Assembly: GCA_965228265.1 (NCBI GenBank)
Contig: OZ245804.1
Span: 248,001 to 312,000, forward strand
Origin: GCA-2732755 sp965228265
GTDB lineage: Bacteria; Planctomycetota; Phycisphaerae; Phycisphaerales; UBA1924
Direction: 5' to 3'
DNA: 64,000 nucleotides
A program made the translations under genes and the position numbers. Every line of letters starts with the position of its first letter. Position 1 is the first letter of the stretch. Shown in pieces: positions 25,783 to 34,127 of this stretch. The notes under the pieces are model-generated. The model ran no database searches and was not told the origin of the DNA. It worked only from the letters and a program-made list of their open reading frames with translations.

Positions 25783-25813
25783 AATATATACTACTTTTGC
25801 TAGGCTGATGCAA
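25783..25813 (-). promoter_or_regulatory. Putative promoter of the graspetide operon
   Basis: Minus-strand TTGCAT (25813-25808), 17-bp spacer, TATATA/TATATT (25790-25783), about 25 bp upstream of the GTG start and just upstream of the GGAGG ribosome site. It is a good sigma-70-like match in an AT-rich segment. Confidence 0.55.
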
Positions 25814-26012
25814 ATGACACTAGTTAATGACCAGCGGGTGGCCCAACTTCCACCTCCGCGTAGCCCTGCTTGCCAAACAGTGCTTTCTCCCACCCAAGAT
25901 CACTGGTTGCAAGCAACCAGTGGCACACGGAGACAGGGGCGGGTGGCACTCTCCCCTCGCCCCACTGACTCCGTCCTCGGGGTCAGTGCATCCGCAGCCA
26001 ACCTTCCAAAGC

Positions 26013-26129
26013 AGCACCGACCCCGCAGAGCCGGGGCCGGTGGCACTCTTACTTGTGATCTCAGCGTCTGCGCCGCATCGCGGCCAAACCGGTGAGGGCG
26101 AGGAGGGCGGAGGTGCCGGGCGTGGGGAT
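26013..26129 (+). repeat. 117-bp direct repeat, copy 1
   Basis: This segment matches 26879-26995 closely (about 90% by eye). It spans the last ~22 codons of the 26061 gene (the LALTGLAAMRRRR tail) plus its 3' flank with a small hairpin (CCCCG/CGGGG at 26021-26036). It points to duplication or gene conversion of the C-terminal tail together with the downstream region. A short related word (AGCACCGACCCC) recurs near 27678. The rest of 25814-26060 holds GTGGCAC-rich intergenic sequence and no gene. Confidence 0.8.
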
Positions 26130-26720
26130 GTATTCAATCCGCAGATCAACTAGCCCGTATCGGATCTGCTGGCTTGGTCCGGCTGAAGAGTTGATCACGA
26201 ATATCTGGTCGCCGTTGATGAGTGAAGTGTCCATACTCAGGGGGAGATCCAGACCTTGGATAAGTGTGGGTTCATCACCAACGAGAGTTTGTGACAAGTC
26301 CATTGAAGTGATACTGAAGTCGGGATGATCCATGAAGAGATGAATAAACAGCGTGTCTCGCAACCCGGCTGGGAGACCCGCTGAATTATCTAGCACTTGA
26401 ACACCGTGGAACATATTTGAGGACGGGTAAACCCCCTGGGCACCACTTGTTGACACGTTCCCAGACGTGAAGTGAGTATCAAGTATTTGATAGCTTTGAT
26501 GCTGAGGATCACTCGAAGGAAAGATAGACGAATCATTCAGAACATCGAATGTCAAAGAGCCAGCCGTGCCTACGGTTAGAGAAGCAAGGTCGTTGGATGT
26601 TGATGGCTGGACCGTGTTGCTCACAACCGCGAGATCGACCTCATACCGGACATATTCCTGGATATCCCCATGGGCAGATCCGGCTACAACCATAGCACAT
26701 AACGATACAAAATGACGCAT
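26061..26720 (-). CDS. Secreted PEP-CTERM-type protein, paralogue A
   Basis: A 219-residue exported protein: signal peptide MRHFVSLCAMVVAGSAHGD, then a beta-rich body with YVRYEVDLAVVSNTVQPS, LASLTVGTAGSLTFDVLND and YQILDTHFTSGNVSTSGAQG, ending YIPTPGTSALLALTGLAAMR plus three Arg (PEP-CTERM-like). ATG 26720 begins the signal peptide; in-frame sequence upstream is not protein-like. It is paralogous to the genes at 26927 and 28253, sharing the N-terminal domain but not always the tail. Function unknown; surface location inferred. Confidence 0.75.
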   Translation of the reverse strand: MRHFVSLCAMVVAGSAHGDIQEYVRYEVDLAVVSNTVQPSTSNDLASLTVGTAGSLTFDVLNDSSIFPSSDPQHQSYQILDTHFTSGNVSTSGAQGVYPSSNMFHGVQVLDNSAGLPAGLRDTLFIHLFMDHPDFSITSMDLSQTLVGDEPTLIQGLDLPLSMDTSLINGDQIFVINSSAGPSQQIRYGLVDLRIEYIPTPGTSALLALTGLAAMRRRR

Positions 26721-26878
26721 ATCTTGTCTCCCATCGGCCTTCCCAAGCCGTGTGTGTAACATACCAGATCCCTGTCCACGCTCAAATGCTTTCTGTTATT
26801 GACAGCAGATAGCACCAATCGCCCCTACGCAACTGAACCCTTCACGCGGTCGGTGATACCTTTGGCTAACCAACTTCG

Positions 26879-26995
26879 AGCACCGACCACGCAGAGCCGG
26901 GGCCGGAGGCACTCTTACTTGTGCTCTCAGCGTCTGCGCCGCATCGCGGCCAAGCCCGTGAGGGCGAGGAAGGCGCCGGTGCCGGGTGTTGGGAT
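26879..26995 (+). repeat. 117-bp direct repeat, copy 2
   Basis: Second copy of the 26013-26129 repeat, covering the C-terminal tail codons and the 3' flank of the 26927 gene. Confidence 0.8.
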
Positions 26996-27583
26996 CACGG
27001 TGATGGTGACGTCGAATACATCGAAAACAACGTCTCCGCCAGCGAGGTCTGAGGGGATGTGGAATTCTGGAAACAGGCCCGGGGTTGTCGCAGACAAATC
27101 GAGTGACCGAGGCAGATCCAGCCCGTTCAGGAAGGTTGGGGCGGTATCGGTGTTTCGTCTACTAAGAGAAAACGCAGTATTTCCGATCTCGGGGTCAGCG
27201 AACTGTGGTAGGAGTATAAAAGAGTCGAAGAAAGGGCCGCTCGGACTGAAAGATGTGTTGTCATCCATGAGTAAGCCCAGGATTCCATTGGTATTCGGAT
27301 ATGCACCTTCAGCCGCGCCGGAACTGAATGAGCCAACGCTGACAGAGACATCTAAGACCTGATGTGTTTGAAAGGTTGGTGTAGTCGGTGAACTGGGGAA
27401 AATTGTTCGGTCATCCAGAGCAATGAGCGTAAACGTACCGACCTCATTGACACCGATGGATGCGAGGTCGCCGCTGGGGACCGTGTTCGACAAGACTCTG
27501 ATGGCGAAGTCGTACCTGATGACATCCTGGGCCCCGGCTGAGGATGCAAATACCAGACCAATCAGGCACGCATTGAATCGCAT
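26927..27583 (-). CDS. Secreted PEP-CTERM-type protein, paralogue B
   Basis: A 218-residue exported protein with signal peptide MRFNACLIGLVFASSAGAQ and body VIRYDFAIRVLSNTVPSGDL, LASIGVNEVGTFTLIALDD, HQVLDVSVSVGSFSSGAAEG, ending VIPTPGTGAFLALTGLAAMR plus three Arg. The order of strands and the position of the conserved NTV, VG-x-x-G and YP segments match paralogue A. It is followed by the paralogue A gene on the same strand after ~206 bp, so the pair looks like a tandem duplication. No catalytic motif is visible. Confidence 0.75.
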   Translation of the reverse strand: MRFNACLIGLVFASSAGAQDVIRYDFAIRVLSNTVPSGDLASIGVNEVGTFTLIALDDRTIFPSSPTTPTFQTHQVLDVSVSVGSFSSGAAEGAYPNTNGILGLLMDDNTSFSPSGPFFDSFILLPQFADPEIGNTAFSLSRRNTDTAPTFLNGLDLPRSLDLSATTPGLFPEFHIPSDLAGGDVVFDVFDVTITVIPTPGTGAFLALTGLAAMRRRR

Positions 27584-27813
27584 TGATCTTCTCCATCTGA
27601 AGCTTCTCGGGCTCTCCGAACAGACTACCAGATGCGAGGCTGATTTGAGTATATTTTCTTGGGATTTCTGTGTGGCCTGAGCACCGACCCCACTCCCCTA
27701 CCGCCTCCTCAGCACCTCCAGAAAGTTCCCACTCTCGGAACAGCTCCACCAACCAACGCCGGCAAGTCAGAACGCCGTTGAACCCCCCGCGGATGCAGTT
27801 CTACCATCAGCCC

Positions 27814-28227
27814 ATGCAAGCTCCATCGGTTCGTTTGGCGACGATTGAGATCCCCGTCCGTTCGCTGCCGCGGGCTGCGGGTTGGTACGAGGCGGCGCTC
27901 GGCTACACGTCGGAGTGGTCGGACGACCACCACGCGATGCTTGTGCCGAGGGGCGACGCGGCGGGGGCTCCCAAGCTCTTGCTGGTCGAGACCGCCGACG
28001 AGGACGCCCGGCTCGCCTTTGGCTCCACGCACACCGCGATCACGCACAGCGTGCTGGACTTCGAGTCGCGCGATCTCGACGCACTGCACGCGCACCTGAC
28101 AAGGCTCGGCACGCCGATCGACGAACTCGGGCCGCCCAAGAACGATTGGGCCCCCCGCGGCTTCGGCTTCGAGGACACCGAGGGCAACCGCCTGGGCGCG
28201 TTCGAATACCAAGCCGCGGGCGACTGA
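27814..28227 (+). CDS. VOC (glyoxalase/bleomycin-resistance) family protein
   Basis: A 137-residue single-domain protein: VRLATIEIPVRSLPRAAGWY, YEAALGY and the C-terminal GFGFEDTEGNRLGAFEY are the usual betaalphabetabetabeta marks of the vicinal-oxygen-chelate fold. A metal site is possible (His in THSVLDFE, Glu in GAFEY). The substrate is unknown. The start is uncertain: ATG 27814 begins the domain, ATG 27793 would add seven residues, and neither has a clear ribosome site. The upstream 27584-27813 is non-coding. Confidence 0.8.
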   Translation: MQAPSVRLATIEIPVRSLPRAAGWYEAALGYTSEWSDDHHAMLVPRGDAAGAPKLLLVETADEDARLAFGSTHTAITHSVLDFESRDLDALHAHLTRLGTPIDELGPPKNDWAPRGFGFEDTEGNRLGAFEYQAAGD

Positions 28228-28252
28228 TCAGACGGACACAACCAGTTTGATT

Positions 28253-29026
28253 TCAGCACCCGGCGTTGTAGTTCCCGATCCAGGAACTGAAATCTGCCGG
28301 CGAGCAGACGCCGTCGGAGTTCTGGTCGCAGGCGGGCAGGTTGGCGTTGAAGGCGGCGATCCATGCGCTGAAGTCGGCGGGCGAGAGCGCACCGTCGCCG
28401 TTGACATCGCCCGGGCATTCCTGCGTGCCCTGCATGCCGTAGAACGTAAACGTCACCGAGTACTGCGGATCGATCGCCGAGTCGATCACAAGCTTCCGCG
28501 TGGTCGCGAGCTGGAGATTCGCGCTGGTCGGCGGGAAGAGGCTCGAAAGAAGCGTGGGCACCTGGCCCGGCTGGCTGTCCTGACGGATGGCCATCGTGGT
28601 GAAGGCGATATCCGGGTGGCTCAGCGCGAGCACGGCCTCGAGCGCGTCCACGCGGATCAGATTGATCGTGTCGACGACCTCGTTGTCGGCGATCTGGAGC
28701 GCCAGAAACGGGCTGGCCGTGGGGTAGGTGCTGGCAAGTCCGTTCGCGGACAGACTGCCGGCCGTGAACGAGACCTCGAGGATGTCGTGCGCGACGATGG
28801 TCTCGGTATTCCAGCCGGGGTAGGTCGCGCGGTCGCCTTCGATCACGAGGCGCAGCTCGCCGAGCGTGCCCACGGGCAGCGTCGAGAGTGTCCCGCCCAG
28901 CCCGTTGGCGATGACTTCATTCGCCGTGACGACGACCTGGAAGTCGTAGATGAATTCGCGCTGGGCCCGCGCGTCGGCCGCGAGGCAGGCAAGAGAGAGA
29001 AGGACGAACAATCCGGCGCAGCGCAT
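28253..29026 (-). CDS. Secreted protein with dockerin-like tail, paralogue C
   Basis: A 257-residue exported protein: signal peptide MRCAGLFVLLSLACLAADAR, a body clearly related to paralogues A and B (FIYDFQVVVTANEVIANG, LSTLPVGTLGELRLVIEGD, HDILEVSFTAGSLSANGLAS, ALQIADNEV), but instead of a PEP-CTERM tail it ends with the two-loop calcium-binding module (CPGDVNGDGALSPADFSAWI ... NYNAGC). So the same domain is joined to a different C-terminal signal. It is convergent with the VOC gene. Confidence 0.8.
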   Translation of the reverse strand: MRCAGLFVLLSLACLAADARAQREFIYDFQVVVTANEVIANGLGGTLSTLPVGTLGELRLVIEGDRATYPGWNTETIVAHDILEVSFTAGSLSANGLASTYPTASPFLALQIADNEVVDTINLIRVDALEAVLALSHPDIAFTTMAIRQDSQPGQVPTLLSSLFPPTSANLQLATTRKLVIDSAIDPQYSVTFTFYGMQGTQECPGDVNGDGALSPADFSAWIAAFNANLPACDQNSDGVCSPADFSSWIGNYNAGC

Positions 29027-29177
29027 CTTGAGACCTTTTTTCCGGGTACAAGCGTGGGGTTCAACCAGTCATTGTGCAAGTCTCAGCCCGCAATGCAAGC
29101 CTTTCCTGCACAGCCCGAATGCACCCCGACCCGGTTTGCCCAGAGTCCGCGCCCGACTTGTTCGACCGGGCCCGGCT

Positions 29178-31034
29178 TTACGGGCAGCCGGCGTTGTAGT
29201 TGCTGACCCACGCGCTGAAGTCGGCGGGCGAGCAGACCCCGTCGCCGTTCTGATCACACGCCGGCGCCATCGCGTTGAACGCAGCGACCCACGCGCTGAA
29301 GTCCGCGGGCGTCACAAACCCGTCGCCGTTCGTGTCGGCCAGGCAGGGCGACTCGATCGTGATCGAGACGTCATCCATGAGGACGGGCGGGCTCTTGCCG
29401 TGCAGAACCCACTGGTCGTACATGATCTGACCCTTGGTGTCGGTCGTGTTCTCGTCGCGCAGGAACTCGATGTACTCCTTGCTCGCGGTCTGGTAGTACA
29501 CCTTCACCTCCGCGCGGACAGCGCCGGCGGGGATGTCGTACACCGTGTCGTCCCAGTGCTGACCGTCCGCGTAGGTGTACCCCACCGGGGCCGCCTGGAC
29601 CGCCTCGAAGCCCGCGTTCGTGAAGCCCATCGGCGGGATGCGGTTGTCCTTGATCCACTCGTTGTTCAGCACGAAGTGGAAGCTCTCACCCGCGGGCTTG
29701 CCCACGATCGGTGCGAAAGCCGTCGAGATCCCCAGCTTCGCCTCGTACACCTTCGTGTCACTCGTCGAGAGCTCAGCGGTCACGGGGTCGTACGCGCCGC
29801 GTTCCTCGAGCAGCGCATCGAACGCGTTGTAGAACTTCACGTTGATCCACATCCGCCGACCCTCGGGGTAGCCCGTGGGCAGCTTGTGCGCCGAGTAATT
29901 CGTCACGCGGACGTTCAGGTCACTCCCGTCCTGCGTCAGCGTCACATCGCTCGCCTCGGCCAGCAGGTTCTCGCTCTGCTGGATCGCAAGACTCACCGAC
30001 GTGTCCGTCAGGAACGTCTCCGAGTCCGGGTACAGATCGCGGATCGCGTTGAGCATCCACGTGTTCCCGCCGCGGAACTGGTGCGTCGAGAGCTGCTCGC
30101 GGTAATCGCCGAAGAAGCAGCTCACACCCGGGTCGGGCGGCATGTGACAGTCCTGACACGAGCTCACACCCATGATCAGGTTCGGCGCGAACCGCCCCCC
30201 CACATCGACAGGACTCGTGGCGAACGCGCTCTGGCTCCACTCCGAATACGTCCGCTCGATGGGGAACTGGTCGTACGGGCTGTGGCTCGGCGCAGGCGTG
30301 TCGAACGCGCCGGGCATGTACGTGCCGTCGGGCTGCCTCTCGAAGACCGGGTTGGACACGTCGTGGCACGCCGCGCACATCTGCGACGACGACTGGAACG
30401 GTGCCTCGAGCCACTCGTGGTACTGGAACTTCCCGAGATCGTAAGGCCCGCGCCTGCGGTCCTCGGGGTCGATCACAAACTGCCCTGTGTGCGGCGTCGT
30501 GGGCACGTCCGTCAGGTTCGACAGGATCGTCGCGTCCACCGCCGGGTCCACGCCCGGGTTGTGGATCGGGTCCACCATGCGGTGGCAGAAGTTGCAGTTG
30601 ACGCCCTCGAGATCGACACCCGACAAAAGCGAGCCGTCGGTCGGTGTGGAGCGCCCCTCGAGCCAGCCGTTGGGCGCGTGGCAGCGCAGGCACATGTCGC
30701 CCGCGAAGGCGGCGTCCTGGTTGGCGATCGTCAGCGCCGCGTGGAAGAGCGGGTCGCGCGAGGCCTGGCCCATCATGCTCGCCGCCCACGGGCGGAAGGG
30801 CTCGTGCAGGTCATCGAAGTCGCCGTGACACGACATGCACTCCTGCGAACTCTGGACAGCCGTGTTCAGGCCGTGCGGCTGAGTGCCGGGCGCAAAGAAG
30901 TCGTTCACGGTCGTCGGCAGAGGCCCGCCCACGAACGCCGCGACGCCCAGTCCGCCCACGGGCACACAGATCCCAAGAAGCCACAACACCTCTGGCGCAA
31001 CCAGCGCCCGGCCCTTCTTACGAGTCGATGCCAT
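29178..31034 (-). CDS. Five-heme cytochrome c-like protein with dockerin-like tail
   Basis: A 618-residue protein. One N-terminal membrane helix (EVLWLLGICVPVGGLGVAAF, residues ~15-35) anchors or exports it. Five CxxCH heme sites follow: CMSCH (66-70), CLRCH (115-119), CNFCH (147-151), CAACH (220-224) and CQDCH (293-297). The region 345-560 is a beta-rich module of unknown type, and the C-terminus is the ADFSAWV/YNAGC calcium-binding pair. Known families with this CxxCH layout are extracytoplasmic electron-transfer proteins. ATG 31034 is used because it starts at the charged MASTRKKGR before the helix; the 200 bp upstream (31035-31250) hold only promoter-type sequence. Redox partner unknown. 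Confidence 0.85.
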   Translation of the reverse strand: MASTRKKGRALVAPEVLWLLGICVPVGGLGVAAFVGGPLPTTVNDFFAPGTQPHGLNTAVQSSQECMSCHGDFDDLHEPFRPWAASMMGQASRDPLFHAALTIANQDAAFAGDMCLRCHAPNGWLEGRSTPTDGSLLSGVDLEGVNCNFCHRMVDPIHNPGVDPAVDATILSNLTDVPTTPHTGQFVIDPEDRRRGPYDLGKFQYHEWLEAPFQSSSQMCAACHDVSNPVFERQPDGTYMPGAFDTPAPSHSPYDQFPIERTYSEWSQSAFATSPVDVGGRFAPNLIMGVSSCQDCHMPPDPGVSCFFGDYREQLSTHQFRGGNTWMLNAIRDLYPDSETFLTDTSVSLAIQQSENLLAEASDVTLTQDGSDLNVRVTNYSAHKLPTGYPEGRRMWINVKFYNAFDALLEERGAYDPVTAELSTSDTKVYEAKLGISTAFAPIVGKPAGESFHFVLNNEWIKDNRIPPMGFTNAGFEAVQAAPVGYTYADGQHWDDTVYDIPAGAVRAEVKVYYQTASKEYIEFLRDENTTDTKGQIMYDQWVLHGKSPPVLMDDVSITIESPCLADTNGDGFVTPADFSAWVAAFNAMAPACDQNGDGVCSPADFSAWVSNYNAGCP

Positions 31035-31250
31035 CGATACCTCTATCTCTCGCCCACCCCACCGGGCACACACACCACCCACTGTACTTGCTGACCACGC
31101 CCGGGCAAAGCCGATTTTCGGCCCGATTTCCGCCCTGCCCCGGGACAAATCGACACTCGGGGTCCACCAGGTTCCCTTTGTGGCGACTGCAACGCCCGGA
31201 AACGTCGCCCGTACGCTTCCCCGTACGCTCAAACCGAACAGGAGCCCCTC

Positions 31251-31874
31251 ATGCGCCAGCCAACCATCCTTCTCTCACTCGCCGCCATCCCGATCATCCT
31301 GACCGGCTGCTCGTTCAATCTGACCATCCACGAGACCGAAACCAGACCCGCCACAGCCGCGCACACCGTCCAAATCGTTGAGCCCGCGCCGGCCCCCAAG
31401 CCGATCGAGCCGCCCACGATCTTCGCCGACGGGCGTTACCACTTCAGCGCCCAGCCCGACGAGGGCACACTCGAAAGCGAGATCCAGGACAAGGGCGTCA
31501 CCACCGTCGTCAACTTCAGGCGAGACTCCGAGATGGAATCCGTCCCCTTCGACGAAGCCGAGCTCATCAATGATCTCGGCGCGACCTACGTCCACATCCC
31601 CCTCGGTGGCGGCGTGGGCGACGAGCCCGGCTACGACCCCGAGGATGTCGACCGCCTCGCCGAGGTTCTCGAGAACGCCGAGGGCAACGTGCTGCTGCAC
31701 TGCGCCTCGGGCGGCCGGGCGCGCACCATCTGGACCGCCTACCTCATCAAATACGAAGGCCTGAGCGAGGACGAAGCCGTGCTCAGGGCGCAAAGAGCGG
31801 GCCAGCAGCCAAGCTCGCTCGACCGCCTGCTCGGCAAGCCCAGCGCCTACGTCCCGCCCGCCGAGGACGAGTAG
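31251..31874 (+). CDS. Lipoprotein with DUF442-like protein tyrosine phosphatase domain
   Basis: A 207-residue predicted lipoprotein (lipobox LTGC, about residues 17-20). Residues ~60-190 form a dual-specificity-type phosphatase domain: FSAQPDEGTLESEI, VTTVVNFRRDSE and the active loop LLHCASGGRARTIW, with Cys and Arg five residues apart as in DUF442 (HCxSGxR). So it is expected to remove phosphate from a protein or small molecule outside the cytoplasmic membrane. ACAGGAGCCCCTC precedes ATG 31251. A terminator follows. Confidence 0.82.
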   Translation: MRQPTILLSLAAIPIILTGCSFNLTIHETETRPATAAHTVQIVEPAPAPKPIEPPTIFADGRYHFSAQPDEGTLESEIQDKGVTTVVNFRRDSEMESVPFDEAELINDLGATYVHIPLGGGVGDEPGYDPEDVDRLAEVLENAEGNVLLHCASGGRARTIWTAYLIKYEGLSEDEAVLRAQRAGQQPSSLDRLLGKPSAYVPPAEDE

Positions 31875-31910
31875 ATCCAGCACCAGATCCAGACCGAATC
31901 GCATCCAAGA

Positions 31911-31939
31911 CCGCGAGCCCACGCTCGCGGCTCTTTTTT
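31911..31939 (+). terminator. Rho-independent terminator
   Basis: Perfect eight-pair stem CCGCGAGC/GCTCGCGG (31911-31918 with 31923-31930) followed by CTCTTTTTTC. It separates the phosphatase-like lipoprotein from the asparaginase gene, whose start is only 16 bp further on. Confidence 0.9.
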
Positions 31940-31954
31940 CCTACGCTCTGATTG

Positions 31955-32944
31955 ATGCAGGGCGCACGCGGGTACATCCAGCTCCTGGCGACCGGAGGCA
32001 CCATCTCCGCAGGGCCCGACGGCCCGCTCCGCGCCAAGAGCATGATCAAGATGGCAAGGCGTCTGCCGGCGGATATCCCAGTCCGGGGCGAGGACTTTGA
32101 CACCATCCACAGCAGCTCCATCACGCTCCAGCAGATCGAACAACTCGCCGACCGTGTGCGCTCGGCGCTGGAGGATGCCTCGTGCCTTGGTGTGGTCATC
32201 ACCCACGGCACGGACACGATGGAAGAAACCGCAGCCGCCCTGGAATGCATGATCCACCCTGAGAAACCCGTCGTCCTGACCGGCGCGATGGTGCCGACGA
32301 AAGACCGCGGCGCCGACGGCCCCGACAACGTCGCCGACGCCATCGCGTGCGTGAGCGAGGGCTCGATCGCCCGGCTCGGCGTCGTGATCGCCATGCACCA
32401 GCGCCTGCACGCGGCGATGGAAGTCACCAAGGGACACACCACGAGCACAGACAGCTTCACCTCGGGCGACGCCGGGCCCATCGGCTGGGTGACGCCGACT
32501 GCCGTCGAGATCGTGCGCGCACCGATGCGACTCCCCCTCACCAGCACCAGACTCGAACAGCATGTCGCTCTCGTCAGGCTCGTCGCGGGCGACACGGGCC
32601 GACTCATCGAGCTGGCGGCTGGGGACGGTGCCCGAGGCCTCGTCGTCGAGTGCATGGGCATGGGCAACGTGCCAGAGCCCGCGATCGCGGTCTGCAAAGA
32701 GGCGGCCCGGGCCGGGGTTGTTGTCCTGACCACCACCCGCGTGCCCGACGGGCCCATGTCGATCTGGCCCTCGGTGGTCGAGGCGGGCACGATCCCAGCC
32801 GCGATCGGGCCCCGGCGGCTTACGGGTCTGGCGGCAAGAATGCTCCTCATGGCCGCCCTCGGGGCGGGATTCGACGCCAAAGCCCTCGCCGAGACCCTCA
32901 AAGGGGCAAGCCCCGGGAACATCGGGCCGATGAAGAGGGTCTAA
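31955..32944 (+). CDS. Type I/II-like L-asparaginase
   Basis: A 329-residue enzyme that hydrolyses asparagine to aspartate and ammonia. The two catalytic Thr sites are visible: LLATGGTISAG (first Thr) and ITHGTDTMEE (Thr-Asp-Thr); AMVPTKDRGADGPDNVADA is the usual substrate loop, with the conserved Lys near residue ~200 (HTTS). No signal peptide, so cytoplasmic. ATG 31955 is preceded by a TTG in the same frame (31952); either could start. It lies directly after a terminator with no room for a long promoter, so read-through or a promoter within the terminator region is likely. Confidence 0.88.
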   Translation: MQGARGYIQLLATGGTISAGPDGPLRAKSMIKMARRLPADIPVRGEDFDTIHSSSITLQQIEQLADRVRSALEDASCLGVVITHGTDTMEETAAALECMIHPEKPVVLTGAMVPTKDRGADGPDNVADAIACVSEGSIARLGVVIAMHQRLHAAMEVTKGHTTSTDSFTSGDAGPIGWVTPTAVEIVRAPMRLPLTSTRLEQHVALVRLVAGDTGRLIELAAGDGARGLVVECMGMGNVPEPAIAVCKEAARAGVVVLTTTRVPDGPMSIWPSVVEAGTIPAAIGPRRLTGLAARMLLMAALGAGFDAKALAETLKGASPGNIGPMKRV

Positions 32945-32967
32945 GCCTCAGCAAGTCCGGGAGAGGT

Positions 32968-34044
32968 ATGCGCGGCAAATATCCGAACTGGTTCGTCTTT
33001 CAGGCCGCGAGGCTCCGTCGTGCGCCCATGGTCGCGCGCCTCAGGAACCTCGTCGAATGGCAGCCGATGACGAGCCCCGAGGAGGGGCTGACCGTCGTCA
33101 TCGGGTGCATGGCCGCACTGCCCGACGTGGCTGTCATGAACCTCAACCTCATCCGGCGCATGGCCACCCCCTCGCTCAAGGAAGTGGTCCTCGTCTTCGA
33201 CCGCCCAGAGAACCAGATGCCCGAGGGGCTGATGGCCCGCATCGAAGAGGCCAAGAGCGACGTCCCCGTCACCGTCCTCAACTACACCGAACACCAGTAC
33301 GAGGTCGCGCGCAGCATCCAGTGGGGATGGGTCTACGCGTGGATGAGCTGGTCCAAGGGCATCGCCCACAGCAAGACCAGGCACGTCCTGCTCCACGACC
33401 TCGACGCCATGCCCGTCAAGCCCGACTTCTTCGAACGTCGGTACAAGCTCGCGCTCGAGTCCGGCAAGGCCTTCTTCGGCATCCGCTGGTACAAGGGCAA
33501 CGGCATCGAGCCCGAGGATCACCTGACCACCACATTCGAGATGGTCCTCGATGCACAGGTCATGCGCGCACAGACACGCCCCATCGACGGCTTCAACGAC
33601 ATCCGCAAGTACAAGGGCCGATCCGTCGACCTCGACACCTTCCTCGGCTCGCAGATCATCGTGGACAGCTCGGGCGAAGCGCCGATCGACGAGGGCGACA
33701 TGGTCCACCCCTCGCAGCTGATCTGCCAGTACACCGACCACATCGCCGGGCGAAACACCGCGCCGATGCCCAAGACGAATCTCCCGCTCATGCCCGCGTA
33801 CATGCACCTGGGCGGGCACTCCGAGCCCATGATCGAGATCACCCGCCACCTCGAATCCGCGGGCACACCCAGGCTCCCCTTCATGGGCAAGGAACTGGAC
33901 GTCTCCAGACTCTCGGCCCACCACTGGTCCTGGCTCGAGAGCGAGACCCGCAAGCTCGGCGAGGCTGTGGCAGGGAGCGTCGGCCCCGAACTCGACAAGT
34001 ACCTCGGGCTGATGCGCAAGCGCGTCGAAGCCAACGCCTCCTGA
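32968..34044 (+). CDS. Glycosyltransferase-like protein (GT-A type)
   Basis: A 358-residue soluble protein. LTVVIGCMAALPDVAVMNLN and LKEVVLVFDRPENQ are the nucleotide-sugar-binding strands of a GT-A fold, and VLLHDLDAMPVKPDFFERRY carries a DxD-like motif. GGGAGAGGT precedes ATG 32968. It lies 23 bp after the asparaginase gene on the same strand. Which sugar is moved is unknown; the assignment rests on fold-like motifs, so a non-catalytic relative is possible. Confidence 0.6.
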   Translation: MRGKYPNWFVFQAARLRRAPMVARLRNLVEWQPMTSPEEGLTVVIGCMAALPDVAVMNLNLIRRMATPSLKEVVLVFDRPENQMPEGLMARIEEAKSDVPVTVLNYTEHQYEVARSIQWGWVYAWMSWSKGIAHSKTRHVLLHDLDAMPVKPDFFERRYKLALESGKAFFGIRWYKGNGIEPEDHLTTTFEMVLDAQVMRAQTRPIDGFNDIRKYKGRSVDLDTFLGSQIIVDSSGEAPIDEGDMVHPSQLICQYTDHIAGRNTAPMPKTNLPLMPAYMHLGGHSEPMIEITRHLESAGTPRLPFMGKELDVSRLSAHHWSWLESETRKLGEAVAGSVGPELDKYLGLMRKRVEANAS

Positions 34045-34127
34045 AACGCCCGAAAGTCCGAGCTGACATGCCCCAAGTAGACTCTCGACCGGGCGGCGAT
34101 CCGTGCGCCCGCAACGGGAGATGCATC

